From NCBI RefSeq assembly GCF_023016525.1, contig NZ_JALKCG010000007.1, positions 164,124-228,123 on the forward strand: DNA of 64,000 nt, in the 5' to 3' direction. Position numbers and translations under genes: made by a program. This DNA comes from Ancylobacter koreensis. Its GTDB lineage: Bacteria > Pseudomonadota > Alphaproteobacteria > Rhizobiales > Xanthobacteraceae. Positions 8,782 through 18,553 of this stretch are shown in pieces; the first letter of the stretch is position 1, and every line of letters begins with the position of its first letter. The notes under the pieces are model-generated. The model had not been told where the DNA came from. It searched no databases and was given only the letters and a program-made list of their open reading frames with translations.

Positions 8782-9402
8782 GTGACGTTCAGCAAGACCT
8801 ACCGCAGGCTGGCCGGCCGCGCGGGCGTGATGGCTCTTGCCCTTGCGCTCGGTGGCTGCGGCTCCCTCCTGTCCGGCGGCGACAAGTCGGTGCCGACCTT
8901 CGACCTGAGCGCGCCGGCGGATTTCAACGCGCCGCGCCGCGGCTCGGGGCTGATCGTCATCGGCCCGCCGACCGCGCTGCAGGTGCTGGACACCGCGCGC
9001 ATCGTGGTGGAGCCGGCACCCGGGCAGATCACCTATCTCGACAATGCGCAGTGGAGCGACCGGCTGCCGGCGCTGTTCCAGGCGCGGCTGATCGAAGCCT
9101 TCGAGAACGGCAACCGCGCGCGTTCGGTCGGGCGCGCCGGCGACGGGCTGAGCCCGGACTACATCCTGCTGTCGGACCTGCGCGCCTTCGGCATCCGCGC
9201 CTTCGACGGCGACCCGCGCGCAGTGGTCGAGGTGTCGGTGAAGATCGTCGGCAACAGCTCCGGCCGCATCGTGGCGGCGGAGGTGTTCTCGGCCAGCGTG
9301 CCCGCCTCCTCCACCAGCGGGCCGCAGGCCACGCAGGCGCTCGACGCCGCCTCGGACGAAGTGTTCGTGAAGATCGTGCGCTGGGCCTCCGCCCGCTTCT
9401 GA
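8782..9402 (+). CDS. ABC-type transport auxiliary lipoprotein (PqiC/DUF330-like)
   Basis: A lipoprotein of about 206 residues. With GTG 8782 the signal is MTFSKTYRRLAGR followed by a hydrophobic AGVMALALALGGC, where LGGC is the lipobox. An ATG at 8743 would add 13 residues and make the signal unusually long; GGGAG upstream also favours 8782. The mature part (LIVIGPPTALQVLDTARIVVEPAPGQITYLDNAQWSDRLP) matches the ABC-type transport auxiliary component family, which partners MCE systems as an outer-membrane-facing subunit. It is the last gene of the mla-type operon, followed by a terminator hairpin. Confidence 0.85.
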   Translation: MTFSKTYRRLAGRAGVMALALALGGCGSLLSGGDKSVPTFDLSAPADFNAPRRGSGLIVIGPPTALQVLDTARIVVEPAPGQITYLDNAQWSDRLPALFQARLIEAFENGNRARSVGRAGDGLSPDYILLSDLRAFGIRAFDGDPRAVVEVSVKIVGNSSGRIVAAEVFSASVPASSTSGPQATQALDAASDEVFVKIVRWASARF

Positions 9403-9459
9403 CCCCGCAGCTACGTAAGCTTCGGCGCGCGGCGGGGCGCGCGCCTCCCCTGAAATGCG

Positions 9460-9484
9460 AAAGCCCGGCGCGAGCCGGGCTTTG
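9460..9484. terminator. Hairpin terminator between convergent genes
   Basis: AAAGCCCGGC, loop GCGA, GCCGGGCTTT. The flanking A and T tracts make it usable from both sides: for the mla-type operon ending at 9402 and the outer-membrane protein ending at 9527. The T tract is short, so efficiency is uncertain. Confidence 0.8.
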
Positions 9485-9526
9485 CTGCTTCTGGCGGCCG
9501 CCGCGCGGGCGGCGGGAGCTGCGCGA

Positions 9527-10324
9527 TCAGAACTTGTAGCTGATCGCCGCGCGCACGACGTTGGTCGTCAGATCGGCTTCGGACGTGATGTAGCTGCCCG
9601 GCGTGCCGGCGAGATAGGTCGTGACGTCGCTCTTGCCGAGATCGACATAGAGATACTCGGCGCGCAGGATCCAGTTGTCGGTCAGCGCGTATTCGAGACC
9701 GCCGCCGACGGTCCAGCCGGTGCCGATGGTGGTGTCCGAGCCGCTCGTGGTGGTGAACGGGTCGGGAATGCCGCCGTCGAGGCCCGAGACCGAGGCGCTG
9801 GTCTTGACCTGGCCGTAGGCGAAGCCACCGGTGCCGTAGACCAGCAGGCGGTCGAAGGCGTAGCCGAGGCGGGCGCGCACGGTGCCGAACCATTCGAGAT
9901 CGGCCTTGGCCTGATAATAGGGGCCAGAGGTGGTGGCGTAGAAGTCGAGCGAATCCTCCGCGCCGGTCCACTGGAAGTCGGCCTCGACGCCGACCACCCA
10001 GTTATTCTCGAACTGGTAATTGTAGCCAAGCTGGCCACCGGCGATCCAGCCGTCCAGGCCGCCGAACTTCACGTCGTTGCCGGCGTAGAAGCCGGGCTCC
10101 GGCGTGTAGACGCCGCCGGTGCTGTCGTAGAACAGCACGTCGGTCGCCTTGGACTCGCCCCAGCTGTAGCCGGCGTTGCCGCCCAGGTAGAAGCCGGTCC
10201 AGGAGAAGGGCGGGATCACCGCGATGGCGGCGGCGGGAGCCTTGGTGGGGTAGGGCAGGTCGGCGGCATAAGCGCCGGTGCTGGCGAGCAGGGCAGCGGC
10301 GCCGAGAAGCAGGGTGCGGTTCAT
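9527..10324 (-). CDS. Outer-membrane beta-barrel protein (Omp25/Omp31-like porin family)
   Basis: A 265-residue exported protein. The signal peptide is MNRTLLLGAAALLASTGAYA with cleavage before ADLP, the usual mature start of rhizobial Omp25/RopB-type proteins. WTGFYLGGNAGYSWG follows, then alternating aromatic beta strands, GYAFDRLLVYGTGGFAYG, and a C-terminal RAAISYKF ending in Phe, the BAM recognition signal. An eight-stranded barrel is expected. Such proteins stabilise the envelope rather than carry specific solutes. The start is supported by GAGGAGG six bases upstream. The gene is alone between two terminators. Confidence 0.9.
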   Translation of the reverse strand: MNRTLLLGAAALLASTGAYAADLPYPTKAPAAAIAVIPPFSWTGFYLGGNAGYSWGESKATDVLFYDSTGGVYTPEPGFYAGNDVKFGGLDGWIAGGQLGYNYQFENNWVVGVEADFQWTGAEDSLDFYATTSGPYYQAKADLEWFGTVRARLGYAFDRLLVYGTGGFAYGQVKTSASVSGLDGGIPDPFTTTSGSDTTIGTGWTVGGGLEYALTDNWILRAEYLYVDLGKSDVTTYLAGTPGSYITSEADLTTNVVRAAISYKF

Positions 10325-10561
10325 GGGAGGCCTCCTCAATAGGTGCGTAAGGCACCCTATGACACTGAACTCACCAAATAGTTCGGTTGATCCGTACCGA
10401 GTCGTTTCCCGCACTCACTGTGTTCCGTATGCAACGATTGGGTGACATGAGGTATTATGTGGTTCATCGAGGGTATTGGGCTCCCTGATCTGCGCCCCTT
10501 CTAGCCGTTGCTTCCCGCGTGACGCAGCGACCGCTCACCAATGCGTGATCGCAGGAGCATT

Positions 10562-10590
10562 AAAAAGGGCGCGGCTCACGCCGCGCCCTC
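10562..10590 (-). terminator. Rho-independent terminator of groESL
   Basis: Read on the minus strand it is GAGGGCGCGGC, loop GTGA, GCCGCGCCC followed by TTTTTA. It is a strong GC stem with a T tract, about 255 bases beyond the groEL stop. The groESL transcript would therefore include the duplicated groEL tails described at 10632-10867. Confidence 0.9.
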
Positions 10591-10631
10591 GGATGCTGTC
10601 CGCCCGCCGAAAGCCGGCAGGTGCCAACTCT

Positions 10632-12515
<1,884 letters not shown>

Positions 12516-12546
12516 TTAAGTCAGGCATTGCGGAAGGAGGCGGCGC

Positions 12547-12861
12547 TCACGCGGCCTTCTTGGCGGAGGCGGTGTCTTCCAGCACGCCGAGGAGGTCGGA
12601 CTCCTTCATGATGAGGTAGTCGACGCCGTCGATCTTGACCTCGGTGCCCGACCACTTGCCGAACAGCACCTTGTCGCCGGCCTTCACGTCGAGCGGCACC
12701 AGCTTGCCGGCCTCGTCGCGCGCGCCCGGACCGGCCGCGACGACTTCGCCCTGCGAGGGCTTTTCCTTGGCGGTGTCGGGAATGATGATGCCGCCCGCGG
12801 TCTTCTCTTCCGCTTCGAGACGCTTGACCACGACCCGGTCATGCAGGGGACGGAACTTCAT
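12547..12861 (-). CDS. groS: Co-chaperonin GroES (10 kDa)
   Basis: A 104-residue co-chaperonin that caps the GroEL cavity. It starts [35 protein letters not shown], with the mobile loop at [12 protein letters not shown], and continues [33 protein letters not shown]. The C-terminal extension TASAKKAA is a few residues longer than typical. GGAGAG lies six bases upstream. It is the first gene of the heat-shock operon. Confidence 0.98.
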   Translation of the reverse strand: MKFRPLHDRVVVKRLEAEEKTAGGIIIPDTAKEKPSQGEVVAAGPGARDEAGKLVPLDVKAGDKVLFGKWSGTEVKIDGVDYLIMKESDLLGVLEDTASAKKAA

Positions 12862-13001
12862 CGGTTCTCTCCAGATTCCTGAACGATCGTTTGATCCGGC
12901 CAGCCACCGGAACGCGTCGCCTGTCTGCCACGCGTCCGCTGCACTGCCGCGGCACATCTAGGCGGCGTGGAAAAGCCGCGCAAGGTGCGAACCGGAAAAA
13001 A

Positions 13002-13028
13002 TTGGCAGTCATCAAAGGAGAGTGCCAA
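13002..13028 (-). promoter_or_regulatory. CIRCE operator (HrcA site) of groESL
   Basis: TTGGCAGTC, nine-base spacer, GAGTGCCAA. This is the 9-9-9 inverted repeat of the CIRCE element (consensus TTAGCACTC-N9-GAGTGCTAA), with one mismatch between its own arms. It lies 141 bases upstream of groES, in the expected leader. It implies repression by HrcA, relieved by heat; hrcA is not in the window. Confidence 0.88.
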
Positions 13029-13060
13029 CGGGCGGCGACACAGGCTGTCAGCACTCCGTC

Positions 13061-13089
13061 GTACATGCTGCTAGTGCATTGAAAGTCAA
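13061..13089 (-). promoter_or_regulatory. Probable groESL promoter
   Basis: On the minus strand TTGACT (13084-13089) is followed after 17 bases by ATGTAC (13061-13066). Transcription would start near 13054, just upstream of CIRCE, the usual arrangement. The -10 match is weak, so this is a tentative call. Confidence 0.45.
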
Positions 13090-13166
13090 CATGAAATGAA
13101 TTTTTCGGCCTTGCCGCGCGCCGCGCCCTTCCTACAATCGGATTCGTCCACGAAAGGAGGTTGCGC

Positions 13167-13493
13167 ATGGCAGGTCACCCGTCGTCGAACCCCGGCATAT
13201 CGGGCGAGGCCCAGCCCGCCCGCGAGGCATCCGAGGATTTCCGCCGCCAGCTTGCGGGCTATGGCCTTACCACGGCCCAGATCCTCTACCGGCTGCCGGA
13301 CCATCCGGCGATCCTGCAGAGCTATCTGTGGCAGTGCTACGATCTGTGCCCGCATTTCCCCGAGCTCAACCGTTTCCTCGATTTCTGGAAGCGCGAGCTG
13401 GAAGGGCCGCTGCACTCGGTGCGCGTCGCCCATGCCCGGCTGATCGGGCCGGCGGAACTGCGGGCGGTCGGCGGGCTCTACATGCTGAACTGA
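13167..13493 (+). CDS. usg: Usg family protein
   Basis: A 108-residue soluble protein of unknown function related to Usg, first noted beside the trp operon in alphaproteobacteria. The conserved core is FRRQLAGYGLTTAQILYRLPDHPAILQSYLWQCYDLCPHFPELNRFLDFW. ATG 13167 follows a strong AAGGAGG (13154-13160); a TTG at 13161 is in frame but has no room for the ribosome site. It is divergent from groESL. The N-terminal 25 residues are polar and probably disordered. Confidence 0.88.
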   Translation: MAGHPSSNPGISGEAQPAREASEDFRRQLAGYGLTTAQILYRLPDHPAILQSYLWQCYDLCPHFPELNRFLDFWKRELEGPLHSVRVAHARLIGPAELRAVGGLYMLN

Positions 13494-13639
13494 CGGCCGG
13501 GACACGGTGCCATTGCCGGGCACGCCGGCAAGCTATGCCGAACGATGCCCTCTTCTTGACGCGAGTGACGTGCTATGAGGGCGCGGATCGGGGGTGCCTC
13601 GCGGCCTCCCGGCGACTGTCAGGCATTGGTCAAGGCCCC

Positions 13640-14242
13640 GTGGATCACCGTTCGCCCCGCACATCGGAGCTTCTCTCCGCCATCGTCACCGCCCATTCGG
13701 CGGAGCGTATCGGCGTCGGCGAGATCGTGCATGCGCTGCGCAACCGCGCCTTCGGCCTGTCCATCCTGCTACTGGGCCTGCCGAACTGCCTGCCCATGCC
13801 GCCGGGCCTGCCGGTGATCTGCGGAATATTGCTCTGCCTCGTCGGCGTGCAGATGCTGATGGGCCGCGACGAGCTCTGGCTGCCGCGCTGGCTCGCCAGC
13901 CGCACTGTCTCGCGCGCGCTGATCGAGAAGATCATCAACGGTTCGCTGAAATGGATCCGCCGCTTCGAGGGCTATTCGCGCCCGCGGCTGCCCTATTTCT
14001 CCTCGCCGTCGGCGCGCTTCGTGCTGGGCGGCATGGTGCTGGTGCTCGGGCTGCTGCTGCTGCTGCCGATCCCGATCTTCGGCAACCTGCCGCCGGGCAT
14101 CGCGGTGGTGATCCTCGGCCTCGGCCTCGTCGAGCGGGACGGCGTGTTCATCTTCGCCGGCGTGGTCGCGACGCTTCTGAGCGTCGGCGTGATGGGCCTT
14201 TTGAGCTGGATGCTGTTCCAGGGCGCCGTCGCCTATATCTGA
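13640..14242 (+). CDS. exoD: ExoD family exopolysaccharide synthesis protein
   Basis: An integral membrane protein of about 200 residues. It contains RIGVGEIVHALRNRAFGLSILLLGLPNCLPMPPGLPVICG and a C-terminal GNLPPGIAVVILGLGLVERDGVFI, the two conserved parts of ExoD. In Sinorhizobium, ExoD affects exopolysaccharide production and alkaline tolerance; its mechanism is unknown. The start is uncertain: GTG 13640 gives the family length, and ATG 13535 adds 35 residues of poor quality. Four or five transmembrane segments are visible. Confidence 0.85.
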   Translation: MDHRSPRTSELLSAIVTAHSAERIGVGEIVHALRNRAFGLSILLLGLPNCLPMPPGLPVICGILLCLVGVQMLMGRDELWLPRWLASRTVSRALIEKIINGSLKWIRRFEGYSRPRLPYFSSPSARFVLGGMVLVLGLLLLLPIPIFGNLPPGIAVVILGLGLVERDGVFIFAGVVATLLSVGVMGLLSWMLFQGAVAYI

Positions 14243-14263
14243 CACCCCAGTGTATCGGCGGCA

Positions 14264-14302
14264 GCGTTAAATAACGCGAAGTTGCATTTCTTGGGATGCA
14301 AC
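14264..14302. repeat. Two adjacent short palindromes
   Basis: GCGTTAAATAACGC (14264-14277) is a perfect inverted repeat. GTTGCAT, loop TTCTTGGG, ATGCAAC (14281-14302) is a hairpin. Both lie between exoD and the DUF2235 gene. Neither has a T tract; they could be operators for the DUF2235 gene or a weak terminator. Confidence 0.6.
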
Positions 14303-14344
14303 CTAAGGTAATTTCTCCATCCATCGACATGCGGGGGGCGTGGC

Positions 14345-15697
14345 ATGAATGCGGGGGATTCGCCGAAGCCGGCCTCGGGGCCGGAGACGCCACGGCCGCG
14401 CCGGCGCCTGATCCTGTGTCTCGACGGCACGTGGAACACGGCGGACGGGGAGACGATCACGAGCATCGTCCGCCTGCGGGACATCATTGCGCCTGGACGG
14501 GTGGAACCGGAGGGCGGGGAGCCTGTCGAGCAGCATATTTACTACGACGAGGGCGTGGGAACGGGCGGCTGCTTCCGGAAACTGGTCGACGGGGCGACAG
14601 GCCGTGGCCTGAGCCGCAATATACGGCAGGCCTATCGCTATCTCGCCGGAAACTACCGGGAGGGCGACCAGATCGTCATCTTCGGCTTCTCGCGCGGCGC
14701 TTTCACCGCCCGCAGCCTTGCAGGCTATATCGGCGCCAGCGGCCTGCTGCGTCCCGAGCACTGCACCGCAGAGAATGAGCGGCGCGCCTGGGACCATTAT
14801 CGCACGCCGCCGAAGGACCGCTTTCCCGCCGAAAGCCGGGGGCTGGCGGCGCTCTGCTTTCCGCCGGTGAGGATTTCCGTGCTCGGCGTGTTCGACACGG
14901 TCGGCTCCCTCGGCATTCCGGGCGTCCTGCGCAGCCTGTCGACGCGGCGCTTCCGTTTCCACGACGCGACGCTCGGCCAGAACGTGGAGATCGCCCTTCA
15001 CGCGCTCGCGGCCGACGAGAAGCGGCACAGCTTCGGCCCGGCCCTGTGGCAGTTGCCGCAGCACAAGGCCTATGGCGTGGTCGAGCAGGTCTGGTTCCCC
15101 GGCGTGCACTCCGATGTCGGCGGCGGCTACGCGGAAGACGGCATCGGCCGCGTGGTTCTCGACTGGATGCTGAAACGTATCCACGCGCTGGGCAAGGCGC
15201 AGCAAATCGACGTGGCGCTGCGGCCCGAAGCCAGGCATCTGCGTGAAAGCACGCCGACCGATCAGGAGGCTGCGATCCACGAATCGCGCACGCCGATCTT
15301 CTTCCTGGACCGGCTGATGCCGAGTGTGCGCGTCATCGCCCAGCAGCGGCCGCAGCAGCGGGGGCGGGAGCGCATGAACAGCCTGCCACGCCATGCACGC
15401 CCGATCGGCGAGTATCTCCACATGACCTTGCTGATGAGGCTCTTCGATGCGAAGGGGCGGCCGACATTGCCGAACGCCTTTGCGCCGCTTGAGCGGATCG
15501 CGGCGGGTGCCGATGCCCCGATCGGCTTCGTGGACCTCGACGGGCGTCCCTATGAATGGGGTCGCAACCCCGACACGGGGGACCGGATGACGTTCTACCA
15601 GTTGCTGCCGGCGGAACTGCACGAGCCGCTCGACGCCTTTCTGGCCGGGCGCTGGAAGCGCAACCTTGTCGAGCCCGACCCGCGGACGCCTTTCTAG
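14345..15697 (+). CDS. DUF2235 domain alpha/beta hydrolase
   Basis: A 450-residue protein with the DUF2235 fold. The N-terminal strand is LILCLDGTWNT (residues 22-32). The nucleophile elbow is GFSRGAFTAR with Ser116. SVLGVFDTVGSLG and GVHSDVGGGY supply the probable Asp and His of the triad. DUF2235 is the domain of Tle1-type phospholipases secreted by type VI systems, but many stand-alone copies exist. No type VI, immunity or vgrG gene lies nearby and there is no signal peptide, so an intracellular hydrolase is as likely. Substrate unknown. Confidence 0.88.
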   Translation: MNAGDSPKPASGPETPRPRRRLILCLDGTWNTADGETITSIVRLRDIIAPGRVEPEGGEPVEQHIYYDEGVGTGGCFRKLVDGATGRGLSRNIRQAYRYLAGNYREGDQIVIFGFSRGAFTARSLAGYIGASGLLRPEHCTAENERRAWDHYRTPPKDRFPAESRGLAALCFPPVRISVLGVFDTVGSLGIPGVLRSLSTRRFRFHDATLGQNVEIALHALAADEKRHSFGPALWQLPQHKAYGVVEQVWFPGVHSDVGGGYAEDGIGRVVLDWMLKRIHALGKAQQIDVALRPEARHLRESTPTDQEAAIHESRTPIFFLDRLMPSVRVIAQQRPQQRGRERMNSLPRHARPIGEYLHMTLLMRLFDAKGRPTLPNAFAPLERIAAGADAPIGFVDLDGRPYEWGRNPDTGDRMTFYQLLPAELHEPLDAFLAGRWKRNLVEPDPRTPF

Positions 15698-15740
15698 CCT
15701 GGGGGCCGACCGGCGGGTCGACCCTTCGACCCATTCGCCC

Positions 15741-16487
15741 TCAGCCGCGCCCGACGAAGGGGGCGGCGGTGGCCATGATGGTCATGGTCAGCACGTTGGC
15801 GTCGAGCGGCAGGCTGGCCATGTAGGCGACGGCGCGGCCGGCATGGGCGGGATCGAAGGTCGGCTCGACCATGATCTGGCCGTTCGCCTGCAGGATACCG
15901 GTCTTCATCTTCGCCGCCATGTCGGTGTCGGCATTGCCGATGTCGATCTGCCCGCAGGCGATGTTGTGGGCGCGCCCTTCCAGCGCCACCTGCTTGGTGA
16001 GACCGCTTACCGCGTGCTTGGTCGCGGTATAGGAGCCGGTCAGCGGACGGGGAGCGTGCGCCGAGATCGAGCCGTTATTGATGATGCGCCCGCCCTTGGG
16101 GTCCTGCGCCTTCATCAGGCGGATGGCCGCCTGAGTGCACAGGAAGACGCCCGTCAGGTTGACGTTCACCACGCGCTGCCAGTCCTCCAGCGGAATGTCC
16201 TCGATGGGCGTCGCCGGCGACCAGCCGCCGGCATTGTTGAACAGCACGTCGAGCCGGCCGAAACGCGCGGCCACTCCCTCGAACAGGGCAGCGACCGAGG
16301 CGGCGTCGGCGACGTCCGAGGTCACGACGTGGCCCTTGCCGTCCATGGCGGCGGCGACCGCTTCCAGCGGCTCGGCGCGGCGGCCGGTGAGCACGACGGT
16401 GAAGCCGGCCTCGCCGAGGGCGAGGGCGGCGGCCTTGCCGATGCCGGTGCCGGCGCCGGTGACGAGGGCGATGCGAGTGGCGTTCAT
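15741..16487 (-). CDS. SDR family NAD(P)-dependent oxidoreductase
   Basis: A 248-residue classical short-chain dehydrogenase. The cofactor motif is TGAGTGIG (residues 10-17), the NNAG motif is at 84-87, and the catalytic residues are Ser140/142, Tyr153 and Lys157 (SYTATKHAV). The C-terminus is PFVGRG. An Arg-Arg pair after beta-2 (TGRRAEP) suggests NADP preference. The substrate cannot be told. The start at 16487 fits the family; the open frame upstream lacks homologous residues. Confidence 0.9.
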   Translation of the reverse strand: MNATRIALVTGAGTGIGKAAALALGEAGFTVVLTGRRAEPLEAVAAAMDGKGHVVTSDVADAASVAALFEGVAARFGRLDVLFNNAGGWSPATPIEDIPLEDWQRVVNVNLTGVFLCTQAAIRLMKAQDPKGGRIINNGSISAHAPRPLTGSYTATKHAVSGLTKQVALEGRAHNIACGQIDIGNADTDMAAKMKTGILQANGQIMVEPTFDPAHAGRAVAYMASLPLDANVLTMTIMATAAPFVGRG

Positions 16488-16674
16488 TCTGGTTCCTCCC
16501 AAGGCCGGCGAAGATGAACGAGACCCGCAGGGGGGACAAGATCGCCGGGCATTGGCGCGTTGCGGTACGGTACGGGACTTGTTTTTCCGATGGCCGTAGG
16601 CAGCCAAGGAACCCGGAGATCGCTGCCGCGTTATCAAGCCAGCAGTCAAGTGAATCTACGGGAGGTGTAGGATC

Positions 16675-16746
16675 ATGCCCGCTATTCTGATGTGGCTTAT
16701 CGGTATTCCGATTCCGATCATCATTCTTTTGTACCTGCTCACCTGA
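16675..16746 (+). CDS. Small hydrophobic membrane peptide, 23 residues
   Basis: A very short gene: MPAILMWLIG followed by IPIPIIILLYLLT and TGA. A strong GGAGGTG (16661-16667) sits seven bases before the ATG, and a perfect hairpin with six T residues follows at 16792-16826, so it has its own expression signals. The peptide is one membrane-spanning helix with an Ile-Pro-Ile-Pro kink. From memory, similar peptides are annotated as small hypothetical proteins in Rhizobiales. Function unknown. Confidence 0.72.
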   Translation: MPAILMWLIGIPIPIIILLYLLT

Positions 16747-16791
16747 CGGTGACAGTACATCGCCCGCAGTGATGGGCGTTCCTTGCAAGAG

Positions 16792-16826
16792 AAAAGCCGG
16801 TCACAGGGGATGTGACCGGCTTTTTT
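16792..16826. terminator. Bidirectional rho-independent terminator
   Basis: AAAGCCGGTCACA, loop GGGGA, TGTGACCGGCTTTTTT: a perfect 13-base stem with A and T tracts on either side. It serves the 23-residue peptide gene on the plus strand and the Anbu operon ending at 16842 on the minus strand. Confidence 0.93.
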
Positions 16827-16841
16827 CGTAATCGTTGCCGC

Positions 16842-17588
16842 TCAGCGCGCGCCGCCATAGGGCGGACGGGGAATGGAGTTATGCGCGGCACGCAGGGCGG
16901 CCGACCAGCGTTCGCGCAGATCGTGGAAATAGGGCTCGCCGGGCTCGATGCGGTAGTTCAGTTCGGATTCGCTGGCGTCGCGGCGGGTGACAAGGATGTC
17001 GATCGGCATGCCGACGCCGAGATTGGAGCGCATGGTCGAATCCATCGAGATCAGCCCGGACTTGAGGGCGTCGTAGAGGTCCATGTCGTAGCTGATGGAG
17101 CGGTCCAGCACCGGCTTGCCGTATTTGTGCTCGCCGATCTGCAGGAAGGGAGTGTCGTTGGTGCACTCGATGAAGTTGCCGGCGGCGTAGATCATGAACA
17201 GCCGCAGCCGGCCGCCGTTCACGCGTCCGCCGAACAGGAACGACACGTCGAAGCGGATATCCGCCTCCTTCAGCCCGGCGCCGTAGAGGTCGTGCACGTG
17301 GCGCACCGCCGCGCCGACAAGCTGCGTGGCGCGGAACATCGAGGTGCAGGTGGAGAGCGTTTCCTTCCTGCCGGTCTCGGGGTTCTCCAGCCCCTCCTGC
17401 AGGGTCGAGATGACGGCCTGCGAGATGGAAAGGTTGCCGGCCGTCGACAGCGCCAGCACATGGCGGCCTGGCTCCTCGAAGACGTGGAGCTTGCGGAAGG
17501 TCGACACGTTGTCGAGCCCGGCATTGGTCCGGGTGTCGGCAATCATGACGAGGCCGTCACGCACCAAGATACCACAGCAATAGGTCAT
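16842..17588 (-). CDS. Anbu (ancestral beta-subunit) proteasome-type peptidase
   Basis: A 248-residue Ntn hydrolase related to HslV and 20S proteasome beta subunits. It starts MTYCCGILVRDGLVMIADTR; removal of Met exposes Thr as the nucleophile, with Asp18 and Lys33 (STFRKLHVF) completing the proteasome-like site. GNLSISQAV follows. There is no propeptide. Anbu proteins form helical or ring assemblies and lack a dedicated unfoldase. It is the last gene of a five-gene operon with transglutaminase, alpha-E, LysE and ATP-grasp proteins. The family link to stress or peptide metabolism is known only from context. Confidence 0.93.
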   Translation of the reverse strand: MTYCCGILVRDGLVMIADTRTNAGLDNVSTFRKLHVFEEPGRHVLALSTAGNLSISQAVISTLQEGLENPETGRKETLSTCTSMFRATQLVGAAVRHVHDLYGAGLKEADIRFDVSFLFGGRVNGGRLRLFMIYAAGNFIECTNDTPFLQIGEHKYGKPVLDRSISYDMDLYDALKSGLISMDSTMRSNLGVGMPIDILVTRRDASESELNYRIEPGEPYFHDLRERWSAALRAAHNSIPRPPYGGAR

Positions 17589-17702
17589 GAAAGGCGCTTT
17601 CCCTGCTCCGCCCGCGCGCTGTCCGGCTGCGCTGATCCGGCGGCTATTCCCCACGCCCTTATAGCGGGGCGCTTTCCCGACGGGCAACCCGAGGCTGCCC
17701 GG

Positions 17703-18539
17703 CTAACCCTGAATCTGGCGGCTCGACTGGTCGACCTTGAGGGCGACGGTGAGATTCTCGTCGCCGCCGCCATAGCGGTTGCCGCGCACCGGCGCGGCGC
17801 CGAGATAATCGAGCCCGACGGCGACGCGCACATAGGCGTCGGTCGGGCATTGCCGGTTGGCGGCGTCGAAGCCGACCCAGCCGAGCCCTTCGATATGCGC
17901 CTCGGCCCAGGCATGGCCCGCTTGATGGCCGGCGCGCATCTCCACCTCGGCGCCGTCACCCACGAGATAGCCGCTGACATAGCGGGCCGGGATGCCGGCA
18001 TGGCGGGCGCAGGCGGCAAAAATGTGCGCGAAATCCTGGCATACGCCGCGCTTGAGCCTGAACGCCTCGATGGCGGTGGTGGAGGCGTGGGTCGGGTCGG
18101 GATCGAAGGCCATCGCGTCGGCAATGGCGTCCATCAGCCCGTGCAGCCGGGTGATGCGGTCGCCTTCGCCGGCGCTCGCCGTCTCCGCAAAGGCCGCCAG
18201 CTCGGCATCGAGCGCAGTCAGCTCGGAGCCGCGCAGGAACAGCGAGGGCGGAAAGCGCTCGGAAATGCCGCGGATGACGCCGGCGGTGTCCTGCGTCTCG
18301 ATCTCGCCCTCGACCAGCACGCGCAGCTCGGTGATCGGCCCCTCGACGGCGAAGGTGTGGGTGAGGTTGCCGAAGGCGTCCTCATGGGCGCGCAGCCGGC
18401 TGCCTTCCGACACGTCGATGCGCCAGGAAACGACGTACTGGCCGTCATGGTTGCGCGGCGTCAGGCGCAGGGTCTGGATCGCGCCATTGGCGGGCGGATC
18501 GTAGGTGTAGGTGGTGGCGTGGTTCACATGGATACGCAT
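17703..18539 (-). CDS. Transglutaminase-like cysteine peptidase (Anbu operon)
   Basis: A 278-residue cytoplasmic protein. The N-terminal beta domain is MRIHVNHATTYTYDPPANGAIQTLRLTPR. The transglutaminase core has the triad Cys167 (KRGVCQDFAHIF), His209 (QAGHAWAEA) and Asp225 (GWVGFDAANRQCPTD). These proteins are predicted peptidases or amidases rather than cross-linkers. The gene lies 14 bases after alpha-E and 114 bases before Anbu in one operon. The partners suggest it trims or hydrolyses a peptide made by the ATP-grasp enzyme. Confidence 0.93.
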   Translation of the reverse strand: MRIHVNHATTYTYDPPANGAIQTLRLTPRNHDGQYVVSWRIDVSEGSRLRAHEDAFGNLTHTFAVEGPITELRVLVEGEIETQDTAGVIRGISERFPPSLFLRGSELTALDAELAAFAETASAGEGDRITRLHGLMDAIADAMAFDPDPTHASTTAIEAFRLKRGVCQDFAHIFAACARHAGIPARYVSGYLVGDGAEVEMRAGHQAGHAWAEAHIEGLGWVGFDAANRQCPTDAYVRVAVGLDYLGAAPVRGNRYGGGDENLTVALKVDQSSRQIQG

Positions 18540-18553
18540 GACGCGGTGCCGGG

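Noticed and set aside
13020..13055. A second CIRCE formed by GAGTGCCAA and TCAGCACTC
   Set aside because: The half sites are in the opposite order and 18 bases apart, so HrcA would not recognise them as CIRCE.
16675..16746. The 23-residue peptide as a leader peptide for attenuation
   Set aside because: It is not rich in one amino acid's codons, and the terminator follows without an antiterminator or a downstream gene on that strand.
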